From: Budorcas taxicolor
Lineage: Eukaryota > Chordata > Mammalia > Artiodactyla > Bovidae
Assembly: GCF_023091745.1 (NCBI RefSeq)
Contig: NC_068935.1
Span: forward strand, 62,892,724-62,956,723
Length of the DNA: 64,000 bases
Direction: 5' to 3'
Shown in pieces: positions 34,081-44,794 of the stretch. The position numbers and the translations under genes are program-made. The notes under the pieces are model-generated. The model worked only from the letters and a program-made list of their open reading frames with translations. It did no database searches and was not told the DNA's origin. Numbering within the stretch: the first letter of the stretch is position 1; every line of letters starts with the position of its first letter.

Positions 34081-36160
34081 TGTGGACAGGTCCCCAGAGG
34101 ACAAGGCCCGCCACCTACAGCAGCCTCCTCCACAGGCCAGGGGCACCCTCAGGAGGACTTCTGCACCCGGCAAGGGCACGCTGTGCTGCTCAGAGATCAG
34201 GCTGGCCTCAGCCAGCTCCACCACTCGCCACGGATGTCTGCAAGGTCCCCATGAGCCCAGGGAGGCCACAGCCCAGGGAGCAGGGCTGAATGAGGGGGAC
34301 TGCTCCGGGACCCAGCACTGGCAGAGGCTGGGCTGCTCCAGATGCCTGAGCTCCTGAGGGCAGGCACCATCATGCCCGGCGGGCGGAGGATGAGGACGAG
34401 GGTGAAGCCCGGGGCAGGCAGACAGCGGGGCGGGGTCAGGGCTGGGCCGCTGCCCAGACTGTGCCCGTCCACCAGGCGGGTACCTGCAGGAGCTCCGCGA
34501 GCCACAGCACCTGGGAGGCAGGAGAGGGAAGACACTGCCCATGCAGTCCTGGGCCTGAGGGCAGGCTTGAGGAAGGCAGGCCTGAGGAGGGCAAAGATGG
34601 CAGGGCAGCCGGCCCCTTGTCGGTCCTTGTGCCTGGGGCTCAGGGGCTGCAAGGCAGCTCTACATAGGGGAACAGTCAGCGGGCCCAGGAGTCTGGGACC
34701 ACAGGGGGCTTGAGCCTCTCCAGGAGACCCCAGGACCCTGCGGTGGCCCCACATCCTGCCCCACGAGCCACGTCCACGATCCCCGAGGACAGGCCCCGCA
34801 AGCTCAGCCTCAGCCTCAGCTTCTGCCCCGGGACGGAGACAGAGAGCCCGGCTCTCCCGAGGCCAGGGTTGTCAGGCTCGAGAAGAGCGTAGTGGCCACG
34901 GACGGGGCCGGAGCTTTCGCCAAGGGCCCCAGCACTGCCCAGAAGCAAGAGGCAACGGGAGGAGCCCTCACCGCCCACAGAAGCTGCATGACACATTCAG
35001 AGCCACCAAGCGTGTCACCAGGAGTCCCGTCTCAGTCCCAGCCAGGAGGTGGGGTGGTGGGCACGTCCCCCATGGGCACAGCGGGAGTGCCTTCCTGGGA
35101 CCAACGGGACACTCAGCTGCCACCCCAGGCTGGCACCAGCCCAGCCCAGGGCTACCGGGCACAGTCATTGAAGAAAAGGGGCTCATCAGCCTTCACCCCC
35201 TCAACGGGGGGCCCCTGAGAAGCAGGGGGTGCGGGCAGGGCTGACCACAGGGTGGGGACGCCTCGGAGGTCAGAGAGCACGGGGCTCAGGCCTGAGTGTG
35301 CACTTGCACAGCCGTGGCGTGCACGGGCTGCCAGGGTGAGAAAGCTTTTGCACCCGTGCCCAGGGCTGCACCACCAGCTGGGATGGCCCTTCGGGCTGCG
35401 GACTCCTGGGAGGAGGGCAGAGGGCACACGCCACGGGCTCTGCGGGCCATGCTGGGATCATCACATGGTCTCTCTTTCTCTGGCTTTCCGTGTGTTTGGT
35501 CTGCAACCATTTCAAGGTGAAAAGCCACTCTGCCTGTACAACACACACCTGGCATGGCTTGGTTCCGGGCTGCAACCCGGACCCCTGCTTCCACAAAGGA
35601 CACATTCCTGAGGGGTCTGGGCAGCCTGGGAGTCCCACACCCGGGCTCAGGGGCAGGGACACTCCTTGGAGCCTTCTCATGCAGCACGAACGTGAAGAAC
35701 CCAGGCCCACGCAGGTACTGCTCTCTTCTCCACGGGGTGACCAGTGTGAACCATAAAACCACAGCAGAGGCGAGGGAGTGAGTTATGAGACATAACTCCA
35801 TCTTATGAGTTATGAGACATGGCTTCCATCTCGGGGCTGCTCTGTCTCTCTGAGATCGCTGGATCTGGGGAAGGCCTGACCCGAGCAGCCCGGTGGAGAG
35901 GCCCGGTGGGGAGGGACCGTCCCCTGCCGCAGCCCCGTGAACCCTCCAGAAGCAGAGCCTACCCGCCTCCCACTCCGACACCCCAGGCAGACCAGAGGGC
36001 TCTGGCCCCGGAGAAGCCTTGACCGCAGCCTGTGATGGACCCCAGGCCAGAAGCCCCAGCCAGGCCTTCTAGAATCCTGTCCTTCAGACACCCGGGACAT
36101 CACGAGTGCTGGTTGTTTTAAGGGACTACACTCCATTTCGGGTAATTTGCTATGCATGCT
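34081..36160. other. Intergenic GC-rich region, no gene seen
   Basis: Apparently unique sequence. A small direct duplication (GTTATGAGACAT) occurs at about 35785 and 35809. I saw no intact open frame with a known domain and no transposon. Confidence 0.45.
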
Positions 36161-36367
36161 TGCGTGCTAGATCACTTCAGTCGTGTCCGACTCTTTGCAA
36201 CCCCATGGACTGTAGCCCTCCAGGCTCCTCTGTCCATGGGATTCTCCGGGCAAGAGTACTAGTGTGTGTTGCCATTGGCTTCTCCAGGGCATCTTCCCAA
36301 CCCATGTCTCTTATGTCTCCTATGTTGACAGGCAGGTTTTTACTGCTAGCGTCACCTGGGTAGCCCC
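36160..36367 (-). mobile_element. Bov-tA-type SINE
   Basis: Antisense copy: CACTTCAGTCGTGTCCGACT, CCATGGACTGTAGCCCTCCA, then the tRNA-like end with GTCACCTGGGTAGCCCC. Confidence 0.85.
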
Positions 36368-36429
36368 TTGTTATTCAGCAATGGGTAATTTACACACAAT
36401 GACTTTAAATGGACAAGATCACCCTAAGT

Positions 36430-36705
36430 CAGTTGGAAGAAAATAAACCGACAAAAAACCCCAGAAACCATTAGGAAGAGCCTGGAAAGTCTGATGACAC
36501 AAACGCTAAGATCGTCTGCCTAGTCAAACACAAACCCCAAACCACCAAGTTAAGAGACAAGTGACAAAGTGGGGCAAAAAATATTACCAGAATGTGACTC
36601 AGGGCTCATATCATTAATGTATAGAGAACTTGAACCAGTCAATAAGAAAAGACTAACAACTCAAAGGAAAAGGGTGCAAGAGAGGGCCTTGGTAAACGCC
36701 AATCA
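36430..36705 (+). mobile_element. Old L1 fragment
   Basis: AT-rich stretch resembling the L1 ORF2 3' region in sense: GGGCTCATATCATTAATGTA, then GAACTTGAACCAGTCAATAA. It is strongly decayed. Confidence 0.5.
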
Positions 36706-36871
36706 AAGTGCCACCCCCCCCACCCCCGAAATGATCCCACTGCAAGAATGTACTCGGGGGCTGGGGTTCCAGAGCTGCTGGTTCTGGGCACATGGGGCAG
36801 CTGGACACTGGCATTGCTTTTCATCTGTGGCTCCAACTGGATGGCGGGCCATCCTGGAGCCAAAGACAGGC

Positions 36872-36913
36872 CAGCCTCGGCAAAGACTGACCAGCCTCGG
36901 CAAAGACTGGCCA
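36872..36913 (+). repeat. 20-bp tandem duplication
   Basis: CCAGCCTCGGCAAAGACTGA is followed directly by a copy ending in GG. Confidence 0.85.
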
Positions 36914-37099
36914 AAGAAGTGGGTGGTGGCGCTGGGTGTTGAGGAGGTCTGGACAGCGTCACCCAGGAGCTGGGAGATCCTCTTGGTGAGGAACATGTGG
37001 CAGGAAAGGCAGTGGCTTCCCACCAGCGGGAGAAGGCTGACCACACCTGCAGACCAGACAACTGTCAGGGCAGTTCCTGGGCAGACAACCCCCTTGCGT

Positions 37100-37316
37100 G
37101 TGTGCTAAGGCACTTCAGTCGTGTCCGACTCTTCGCAATCCCATGGACTGTAGTCCACCAGGCTCCTCTGTCCATGGGATTCTCCAGGCAAGAATCTTGC
37201 AGTGGGTTGCCATGCCCTCCTCCATGGGTCTTCCCGACTCAAGGATTGAACCCGCATCTCCTTACGTCTCCTGCATCAGAAGGTGGGTTCTTTGCCACTA
37301 GCACCACCTGGGAAAC
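37100..37316 (-). mobile_element. Bov-tA-type SINE
   Basis: Antisense copy: GCACTTCAGTCGTGTCCGAC through GTAGTCCACCAGGCTCCTCT to the tRNA-like end with TTGCCACTAGCACCACCTGG. Confidence 0.88.
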
Positions 37317-38290
37317 TCTTTGGGTCTCCATGCTCCCCCAGATCCACACTTGGTCTCAGGGCCGATGTTCCTTTCCCATCCCTGACCTCGGCATGCACGC
37401 CTTTTTCCTCTGCCTCATCAGATAGTTCCTCCATCCCCACACCCAGGCACTGGATCTGATCTCGCCCCACCCTCCTACCTGCCCAGATGTTATCAGTCCA
37501 AGTGAGGAGCTGTTGAGCAACTCGACAAACCTGACACCTGATCCAGCCTGGGCTGTGGACAGCCCCCTCCTTCAGCTTCAGGCAGGGAAGGGTGACGACT
37601 GCTCAACGGGAAGCCACAGATCTCTCGAGAGCCACCAGCCTCCTGGCTTCTCCCAACCCTGCCGGGACCCTGCAGAGAGCCAGGAGAAGGGCAGGGGGCA
37701 CACACCTAGGAGTCTCAGGCCTCTAGAGCAGCGCGCTTACTGTGGGGTTTCTGTACCAGCAGCGGCAGGAGCACCGGGAGCTTGTTGGAGTTGCAAATGC
37801 TCAAGCCCCACCCCAGATGTGCAAGATCAGAGATTCTAGGGTGAGGGGCCCTACAGCCGGCTTTGAGTGAGCCCTCCAGGTGTTCTCACAACCCTTCCAG
37901 CATGAGAACCAGCGTCGGGATGGATGGTTTCTGATCGCATCCACTCCTAGTGAAGCCAGGAGGTTTCTCTCCCTGCCGGGCTCACTCACCTTGACCTCCA
38001 GGGAAGAGGCAGGCAGCAGGCACTGAGGGCTGCAACCATAGGTGGTCCTGGAGAACAGGAGTGCTTGGGCAAGATTCCCTCCCAGCGGGCCACACCTGTC
38101 GAGTGACGGGAGAAGACTGTTACTTCGGGCCCTCCCCACCTCCAGAAGCATGGCACCCCTGGCCGACTCCACGTTTCTGGGCACTGGGCTCAGCTCTGCC
38201 CACCTCTCCCTTGTTACTCCGTGTCGGGCGGGGAGAAGGGGACTGGATCCGGGCTTCACAGAGAATCATCCCAGTCACACTCACGGGCGG
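37317..38290. other. Intergenic, nothing recognised
   Basis: Mixed-composition sequence between a SINE and the CpG island. No repeat or gene was recognised. Confidence 0.4.
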
Positions 38291-39060
38291 TGGAACACGG
38301 TGCGCCGGGCAAGGGGTGGGGGCGGCTGGAGGCGGCCAGATTCTAGACCCTGCGAGGGTGGAAGGCATCAGGAGCGCGGGGCAAGGCCGCCCTCAGAGGC
38401 CAGGACTGGAGGGCGGGGCCGAGCGGAGACCCTCTGACCCTGCCCTTCGGCTTCTTGGCGGGGTTGCCGCCCACCCTCCTGCTCCCCCGGTCACTGGGCG
38501 CCCCCAATACACTGTCCTGGGCCATCTCGAGGGCCAGACGCCCTCAGTACATCAAGGGGAGTCCTGCCGAGAGCGGGCCCCGACGGAATCCCCAGGGTCT
38601 CCAGGTCCCTAGGCTCGGGGGAAGAGTCTCTTCGCCTTCCCCGCAAGAGAGGGCGCACAACCCAGGGAACTGCGGGGCTCTGGCCCCGCCCAGGACCCAG
38701 AGGGCGGGCGGCCGAGTACCGAGATGGAGGGTGGGGACACGGAGCAGAGGGGCCGTCTCCGCGCTTCGAGCCCCGCGCTGACCGCCCCGGCGGCGGTCAT
38801 CTCTGGCTCCCCGCCTCAGCCCGCCCACCGGAAGACATGGAGCCCCGCCTTCCTGCCCACCTCTTCCGGCTTGATTCGCCAATGACCATGCTAGACTCCT
38901 GGGAAGACCCGCCCCCTAGCTCCGAGCAAGCCCGTCCCGCTTTGTGACGGGCACCTCTATGGCCCAGTCAGAGTAGGCCGATCGCGTGAGCTCCGCCCTC
39001 CGCTCGGCCTTCGGGCTCTCTTTCCTCAGTCCCTAGGCGGGCGTCCTGTGGGCTCGTGGA
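38290..39060. promoter_or_regulatory. CpG island without a recognised gene
   Basis: CpG-dense sequence with GC boxes, a CCAAT motif at about 38879, an 8-bp perfect hairpin (TGACCGCC...GGCGGTCA, 38779-38799), and a pyrimidine run CTCTTTCCTCAGTCCC near 39018 that looks like a terminal-oligopyrimidine start. A block at about 38338-38410 resembles 50113-50188 upstream of RPL10. It may be a promoter of an unannotated transcript or a decayed duplicate. Confidence 0.45.
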
Positions 39061-39267
39061 TCTCCCCGCTGGGAGATTCAGACTTTCCGTGCAGAGTCAC
39101 GCGAGTGTACACGCCAAGCCCTGCTGTGTGCCTTTGGTGTGAGCTTGTATTCTGAAGGAGTTAAGTTCACGGGAAGTTACAGGGAAATGCCCCTCCCGTT
39201 GTTGCGCCAGCATCAGCGTGTTGCGTAGCCAGTGGGCCCTCACCAGGAAGTGGCATTGGTACCATCG

Positions 39268-39285
39268 GAAAGCTGCTCAGGGTTC

Positions 39286-39356
<71 letters not shown>

Positions 39357-39402
39357 CTCAGAGTTCTGTGTGTGTGTGTGTGTGTGTGTGTGCTGCTCAG
39401 AG

Positions 39403-39448
<46 letters not shown>

Positions 39449-39621
39449 CTCAGGGTTCTGTGTGTGTGTGTGTGTGTGTGTGCTGTTCAGGGTTCTGTGT
39501 GTGTGTCTGTGTGTGTGTCTGTGTGTGTGTGTGTGTGTGTGTGCTGCTCAGGGTTCTGTGTGTGTGTGTGTGTGTGCTGCTCAGGGTTCTGTGTGTGTGT
39601 GTGTGTGTGTGCTGCTCAGGG

Positions 39622-39664
<43 letters not shown>
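39268..39664 (+). repeat. Compound (TG)n minisatellite with a repeated 15-bp interruption
   Basis: Eight copies of a GCTGCTCAGGGTTC-type block (two read CAGAG, one GCTGTTC) are separated by TG runs of varying length. It ends in a GCGCGCGCATGCGC stretch. Confidence 0.93.
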
Positions 39665-39670
<6 letters not shown>

Positions 39671-39679
39671 CATGCGCCA

Positions 39680-39759
39680 GTGTTTAAGACACCACACTCC
39701 TGCTGCCAATGGCTTGGGTTCGATTCCTGGATGGGTAGCTAGGATGCTGCATACCTTGC

Positions 39760-39790
<31 letters not shown>
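39680..39790 (+). mobile_element. CHR-type tRNA-derived SINE with a (CA)n tail
   Basis: The segment TTAAGACACCACACTCCTGC, then GGCTTGGGTTCGATTCCTGG, then GCATACCTTGCC resembles the cetartiodactyl CHR SINE. It ends in about 24 bp of (AC)n. Confidence 0.6.
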
Positions 39791-39792
<2 letters not shown>

Positions 39793-39824
39793 GTACATTA
39801 ATGAAACCATGCAATTTGATAACG

Positions 39825-40175
39825 GGGTGTGCTTTTTTTAATCACACACTGCCCTTGAGATCCATCCATCTCAATTGGTTTCAGCGGTCAGTTCTCCCTG
39901 TGTATTGCTAGCCTTCTTCCTTGGTGTGGGTCAGCCACAGTTGTTCAAGCCTTCACCCACTGTTGCCTGTTTCCACTTTTAGGTTTCTAGAAAAAATCTG
40001 CTTTGAACATTTGTATCCAGGCTTTCCTGTGGTCAGAATTTTCCATTTCATTGGCATGAATGCCCAGCAGTGCAAGTGCTGTGTCCTAAGGAAGTGGTCG
40101 ATTAGCCTTAGAAGAAACTGCCAATTTGCATTCCACTGTGGCTGGACCATTTTACCTTACCACCGTGGATATTTT
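39825..40175 (-). mobile_element. Old L1 3' fragment
   Basis: Antisense L1-like text: GAGATCCATCCATCTCAATT, TGCCTGTTTCCACTTTTAGG, then AACTGCCAATTTGCATTCCA and GGCTGGACCATTTTACCTTA. It is decayed. Confidence 0.45.
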
Positions 40176-40732
40176 TAAAGCACATAATTGAAGATTTTTA
40201 CAAAACATTGTTTTAGGCAAGACTGTTAACAATTCTGTTTCTCACCTCTAACTATATTCTTCTATGGGATCACCTACATAGTTCCTCACTCAGGTTAAAA
40301 AAACACACACCCTGTATATTCAGTGTGATTTTAACTAGCAATAATATATCTGCAAAAGTCTTCCTTGTCACTACACAAAAGTCTAGCTCATGTCATCTCT
40401 GGCCACAAGGTATTGAACAGAACACATGTACAATAGTTTACATAACAAATCCCCAACTGATGTAGTATAACTTTTTCCGTTCTTCTTGTTTGTTTGTTAG
40501 CACCTCTGAAGATTTGAAAATCTCCCTCAGGATAGATATTACCTTTACGTGGAACTACCAGGTCAAAACCTATGGGCATTTACCATGTTTATTGATACTA
40601 AGCAGTTGCCTCCCCAAAAGACTCTGATCGGCATATAGCAGGGCTGTTAGCCCTGTGCTCCATATGTTGCAGAGATTTTCTCTCAGTCTCTCTCTAAAGA
40701 GCTCAGTTTCTTCTTGAATGTGTTACTAAAGT

Positions 40733-40936
40733 GAGTGAAGTTGCTCAGTCGTGTCTGATTTTTTGTGACTCCATGAACTGTAGCCTACCAGGATCCTCCG
40801 CCCATGGGATTTTCCAGGCAAGAGTACTGGAGAGGGTTGCCATTTTCTTCTCCAGGGGATCTTCCCGACCCAGGGATCGAACCTGGGTCTCCCACGTTGT
40901 AGGCAGACACTTTACCATCTGAGCCACCAGAGAAGT
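40733..40936 (-). mobile_element. Bov-tA-type SINE
   Basis: Antisense copy: AGTGAAGTTGCTCAGTCGTG to the tRNA-like end CTTTACCATCTGAGCCACCA. It abuts the 3' end of the RPLP1 pseudogene. Confidence 0.9.
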
Positions 40937-41412
40937 TACTACAGAGGTTTAGTCAAAAAGAGCAAAGCTCATGTCATCATCAGAGTCTTCAGATTCTTTT
41001 TTCTTTCTTTCTTCTTCTCAGCTGGGGCAGCAGTGGTGGAGGGGGCAGGACCTTATGGTGGTGCAGCACCAGTTGTTGGGACAGGTCCACCAGCCCCCAC
41101 ATGGCAGATGAAGCTGCCGATGCTGACACTGGCCAAAGCCTTTACAAACAAGCCTGGCCAGAAAGGGTCAACATTTACACCAGCTGTTTTAACGAGGGCA
41201 CTGATCTTATCCTCTGTGACCATCACCTCACTGGGCAGAATGAGGGCTGAGTAGGTGCAAGAAAGCTCCGAGACAGAAGCCACAGTGCGGGTGAGTGCTC
41301 GGTGGGGCTGCTGGCTCAGTGCTAGTCGCGAGATGAAGTGAGGGCCTCACCCCAAAATGGCCTTGACTTCTCAGAAGGACCAAGCACCTTAGGGGCTGCG
41401 GAAGAAAGGGAT
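40937..41412 (-). pseudogene. RPLP1P: RPLP1 processed pseudogene
   Basis: An intronless copy of the acidic ribosomal stalk protein P1 mRNA, including 5' UTR (about 41284-41412, with GGTGAGGCCCTCACTTCATC) and coding part (41283-40949). The frame reads ASVSELSCTYSALIL, then KTAGVNVDPFWPGLF, then VGAGGPVPTTGAAPP, and the acidic tail ESEDSDDDMSFALFD is still visible. Lesions: the start codon is GTG, a TAA replaces a glycine codon in the Ala/Gly-rich hinge (near 41052), and the lysine-rich stretch before the tail is shifted in frame. The 3' UTR is cut short by the neighbouring SINE. It is not expected to make protein. Confidence 0.9.
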
Positions 41413-41545
41413 CTTCTTTTTTGGCTGCATAGCATGGCATGCCAGATCTTAGTTCCTATACCAAGAATTGAACCAAGCCCGGCCCCTGCAGTGGAAGCAT
41501 GGTGTCTTAACCACTGGACCGCTGTGGGATTCCTGTCTCTTGTCT
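41413..41545 (-). mobile_element. CHR-type SINE
   Basis: Antisense copy: a T run, then TTGGCTGCATAGCATGGCAT, CCTGCAGTGGAAGCATGGTG and CTTAACCACTGGACCGCTGT. It inserted next to the 5' end of the RPLP1 pseudogene. Confidence 0.82.
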
Positions 41546-41772
41546 CAAAAGACTAGGCCGGCTGGTTTTGGCTGTCAAGAAGTTACACAATTTTATGTGA
41601 CCAAATTATTCTTAAACTCCAGATTGATGATTTCTGGGTTGTGTATCTTGGGCACAAAATAGCCCTGCCTCAAGTGAGGAGAGTCATGTGACTCAGGGCA
41701 GAATTTCCAAGTTCCCACACCCGATACTGTGTGGACCCAGGCTGGCTGATTGCTGTCCTGCTGGCCCCACTA

Positions 41773-41801
41773 CTGTGTGTGTGTGTGTGTGTGTGTGTGA
41801 G
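41773..41801 (+). repeat. (TG)n microsatellite
   Basis: About 13 uninterrupted TG units. Confidence 0.9.
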
Positions 41802-42651
41802 GAGGTGTCCTATGATCTCAAGCTAGGTAGGCCAGGATTGGGGCCAGTGCCCCTGAACTCCTGGGATGCCAGGTCAGTTGGGGAAAAGACAAGGAAACCT
41901 GTACATGAAGTGTATTATATTATTTAAATGCATAGGTGGCCCGCCAGTGAGCAAGGGAGATCCATGGGGAAAGCACAAATAAGAACTGAGAATCCACCTA
42001 AAACCATTGCTCTTGAAGGTCACCTGCACCGTAAGAAGGAAGCACAAGGCTGTAAAAGGAACTGGGTCCATCCCAGCATGTGTCTGAGTGAGCAAAAGAC
42101 CGGTCCCCGTCATTTACAAGCAGGGGCTTCCATCCCGCTGCCACAGACAGTGGGGCTTCAGCAAACCACTGGCTGAGGGAGGTTCCCCCGCCCCCCCCCC
42201 CCAATCCCTGGCACTGTGGTTGTACTGCTGGGCTCCTGGCAGAGGGAATGCTTCCAGAAGGGATGCCTCACCTCTGGCTTCCCACTCAGGACTCCCAGAG
42301 GGCCAGCTGAAGACTGGTTTGCAATCTCACGTTGAAGACACCACCCATCCTCATGGAACACTGGCAGGTCCCTCAGAGAGAGGAGTGGCTTTGTTACGTC
42401 CCCAGGGCGTCACTGTCAGAGGCCAGATGATATAATTTTCGGTAAGGGCTGGGAGTGTCTGTTACGGGCCTGGATTCACCCATCCCAGCCTCGCAGCAGC
42501 CCTAGGAAGTCGGTAGCATGTCACCCCCTTCTCCAGATGAGCAAATGAGGACACAGAAGGCTTGAGCAGCTTGTTCTGAATCTCTAGCTAGCAGGAGGGA
42601 GGGGTGGATAGGGACATTGGCCTCTAAGCCTGACCTCCTTTTGCAGGCTGT

Positions 42652-42970
42652 AAAGTGAAGTGAAAGTCATTCAGTCGTGTCCAACTCTTTGCGACCCCAT
42701 GGACTATACAGTCCATGGAATTATCTGGGGCAGAATACTGGTGTGGTTAGCCTTTTCTTTCACCAAGAGATATTCTCAACCCAGGGATCGAACCCAGCTC
42801 TCCTGCATTGCAGGTGGGATTCTTTACCAGCTGAGCCACCAGGGAAGCCCAAGAATACTGGAGTGGGTAGCCTATCCCTTCTCCAGAGGATCTTCCCGAC
42901 CTAGGAATAAAACCGAGGTCTCCTGCATTCCAGGTGGATTCTTTACCAACTGTGCGCTCAGGGAAGCCCT
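42652..42970 (-). mobile_element. Bov-tA SINE with duplicated tRNA-like part
   Basis: Antisense copy with two tRNA-like heads, each ending in a CTTTACCA...CAGGGAAGCCC segment (about 42830-42850 and 42945-42968), and one BOV-A body at the left. Confidence 0.9.
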
Positions 42971-43254
42971 TTTGCAGGCTACACTTTCCATCTGGCTCCC
43001 AAGGAGGTTCCTGGGGCATCATATCACACATCAGCTTGTCCTGAAGGCATCAGAGGTGAGTCCCAGTGAATATCCCCGGGCCTTGGACCAGTCCATAAAG
43101 GAAGGAGGTGAGAAAGAGAAATACCTGTACTCTTGTGCCTAATCGGGGGGACTTTGAAATTCTCATGAGATCAGAGAGCAGTTCTCATGGATATTTACCA
43201 GTCATCTGCATTCCTGTGATAGAAGGCTACTGCAACTCCCCAAATCTTCACTAG

Positions 43255-43425
43255 CCTCCGAGACACACCAAAAGAGACACACACGGTGGGAGGTGGGAGG
43301 GAGGCTCAAGAGGGAGGGGGACATATGTATACCTATGGCTGATCCATGTTGATGTACAACAGAAACCATCGCAGTATTGTAAAGCAATTATCCTCCAATT
43401 AAAAATAAACTTAAAAAAGTAGATA
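43255..43425 (+). mobile_element. Ruminant L1 (L1_BT-like) 3' end
   Basis: A 5'-truncated copy: GACATATGTATACCTATGGC, TGATCCATGTTGATGTACAA, then GTAAAGCAATTATCCTCCAA followed by an A-rich tail. The stretch after it (to about 43560) is AT-rich and unassigned. Confidence 0.75.
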
Positions 43426-43559
43426 CACAAGAAGGAATAAAAAAGATAAGACAAATTCTAAAAGTCTAGGCAGAATTTAAAACTAAAAAATAACTTTAGA
43501 CATTAGAAACAAAACCAGTCTTTGAAATAAAAATCTCAGCTGATGAATCAAACCACAGG

Positions 43560-44794
43560 TAGATGACTTGGAAGATGACAAGGCAGTGACCTTGAGGAGA
43601 GATGGCCCAGTCTTCGTGGCCCCTCATCCTGGCTTCCAGGCTTCCGATGACGTCAACCCCTTCCCTTCTTGCCCCGGGTCTGGGGCGGCAGCTGATTCCT
43701 GTACTCGCTGCGTGCCTTCAGCCCTCCGAGCCATCCCTGAGTGACCACCTATGCTTGAGGTTCTCATGACCTGTGGGGGTCTCAGCAGTAACCATGCTGC
43801 CCCCGCACTCGACTGGGGTGAAGGGCCAAGGGCAGCAAGTGCCCAAGGAGCCAGAGTGGCTGCTACCCTGAACTGTCATGGAGGGAATGCTGGGAACCAA
43901 GGCTGGGCTGTGCGGTGACTACAGTGTCCCTGGGAGGAAACTGACAAGGACACCTGCCTTAACCTCTCGGCTCAAGTCACAGGATGACAGCCACAGCTCT
44001 TCCATGGCAGCCTGTTAATTCCCGTGCCTGCAGGGCTGACAGGGCTGGAAATCAAACACAGCATTCCACCATGTCAGTTGCAGAATGCCCAGGTCGCTTG
44101 AATTCCCAGCCTGTCTGCATTTCCTAGGTGAAAGGCAGGGTGCTGTGTGAACGAGTGGGATCTTGAAACCGAGACTCGGGATATCTGGCTGCCCTCGGTG
44201 GAAGCTGACAACTGGCAAGCCCCCAGTCCCCCAGAGCCTCCCTTGCTGATGGAAGTAGCTTGCCCAGTCATGTCTGGGAGGCTGGTGTTCTGTCCTTTGA
44301 GGACTGTGCCATTACCTCACCTGGTGCCGATGCCTTGCAAGGGGACACCGACTGTCTTCCAGACCCTCTGCCACCACATCCTGTTTCCATGAGACCCATA
44401 AGTGGGGTCCAATTACCGCATGATTGAGGGGACAGGCACAAAGTCTGACACTTCAGGAAACAGCTCATACATCAATAAATATTTTCCAGACTTCACTGCT
44501 ATCTACCAGCTTAACTTTATTTGGACATTTGTGGTAGGAGCTTCTCAGGGAGTTCAACTCAGTAGGTGAGCTGGGCCATTCGATGAAGTGGATTAACTGA
44601 TAGAGGTCTATTTACTAGAAGGTTCTGATTGAAAGCATCAGTATTAGGACATGTAGCTGCTGTGTAGTCTAGCACACACTTCACATGGGTGGCTGACTGA
44701 TACTTGGACCTACTGCTGACCTGCATTTCATAGGTTTTGATGCCAGAAAACCCTGACAGGAGGTGGAGGAAAGAATACAAAGACTTCAGTACAG
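43560..44794. other. Intergenic, nothing recognised
   Basis: Mixed sequence before the BovB pair. No gene or clear repeat was recognised. Confidence 0.4.

Noticed and set aside
33537..34542. Long minus-strand open frames rich in Thr-His repeats
   Set aside because: They are translations of (GT)n/(CA)n repeats with no other recognisable protein feature.
33796..39664. CRISPR-like array from regularly spaced repeats
   Set aside because: This is a mammalian genome and the spacers are TG runs, so it is a minisatellite.
39218..39911. Plus-strand open frames rich in Cys-Val repeats
   Set aside because: Low-complexity translation of the TG minisatellite.
42820..42968. tRNA-like A/B-box text as possible tRNA genes
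   Set aside because: It belongs to Bov-tA and CHR SINEs; there is no proper cloverleaf and the SINE body is attached.
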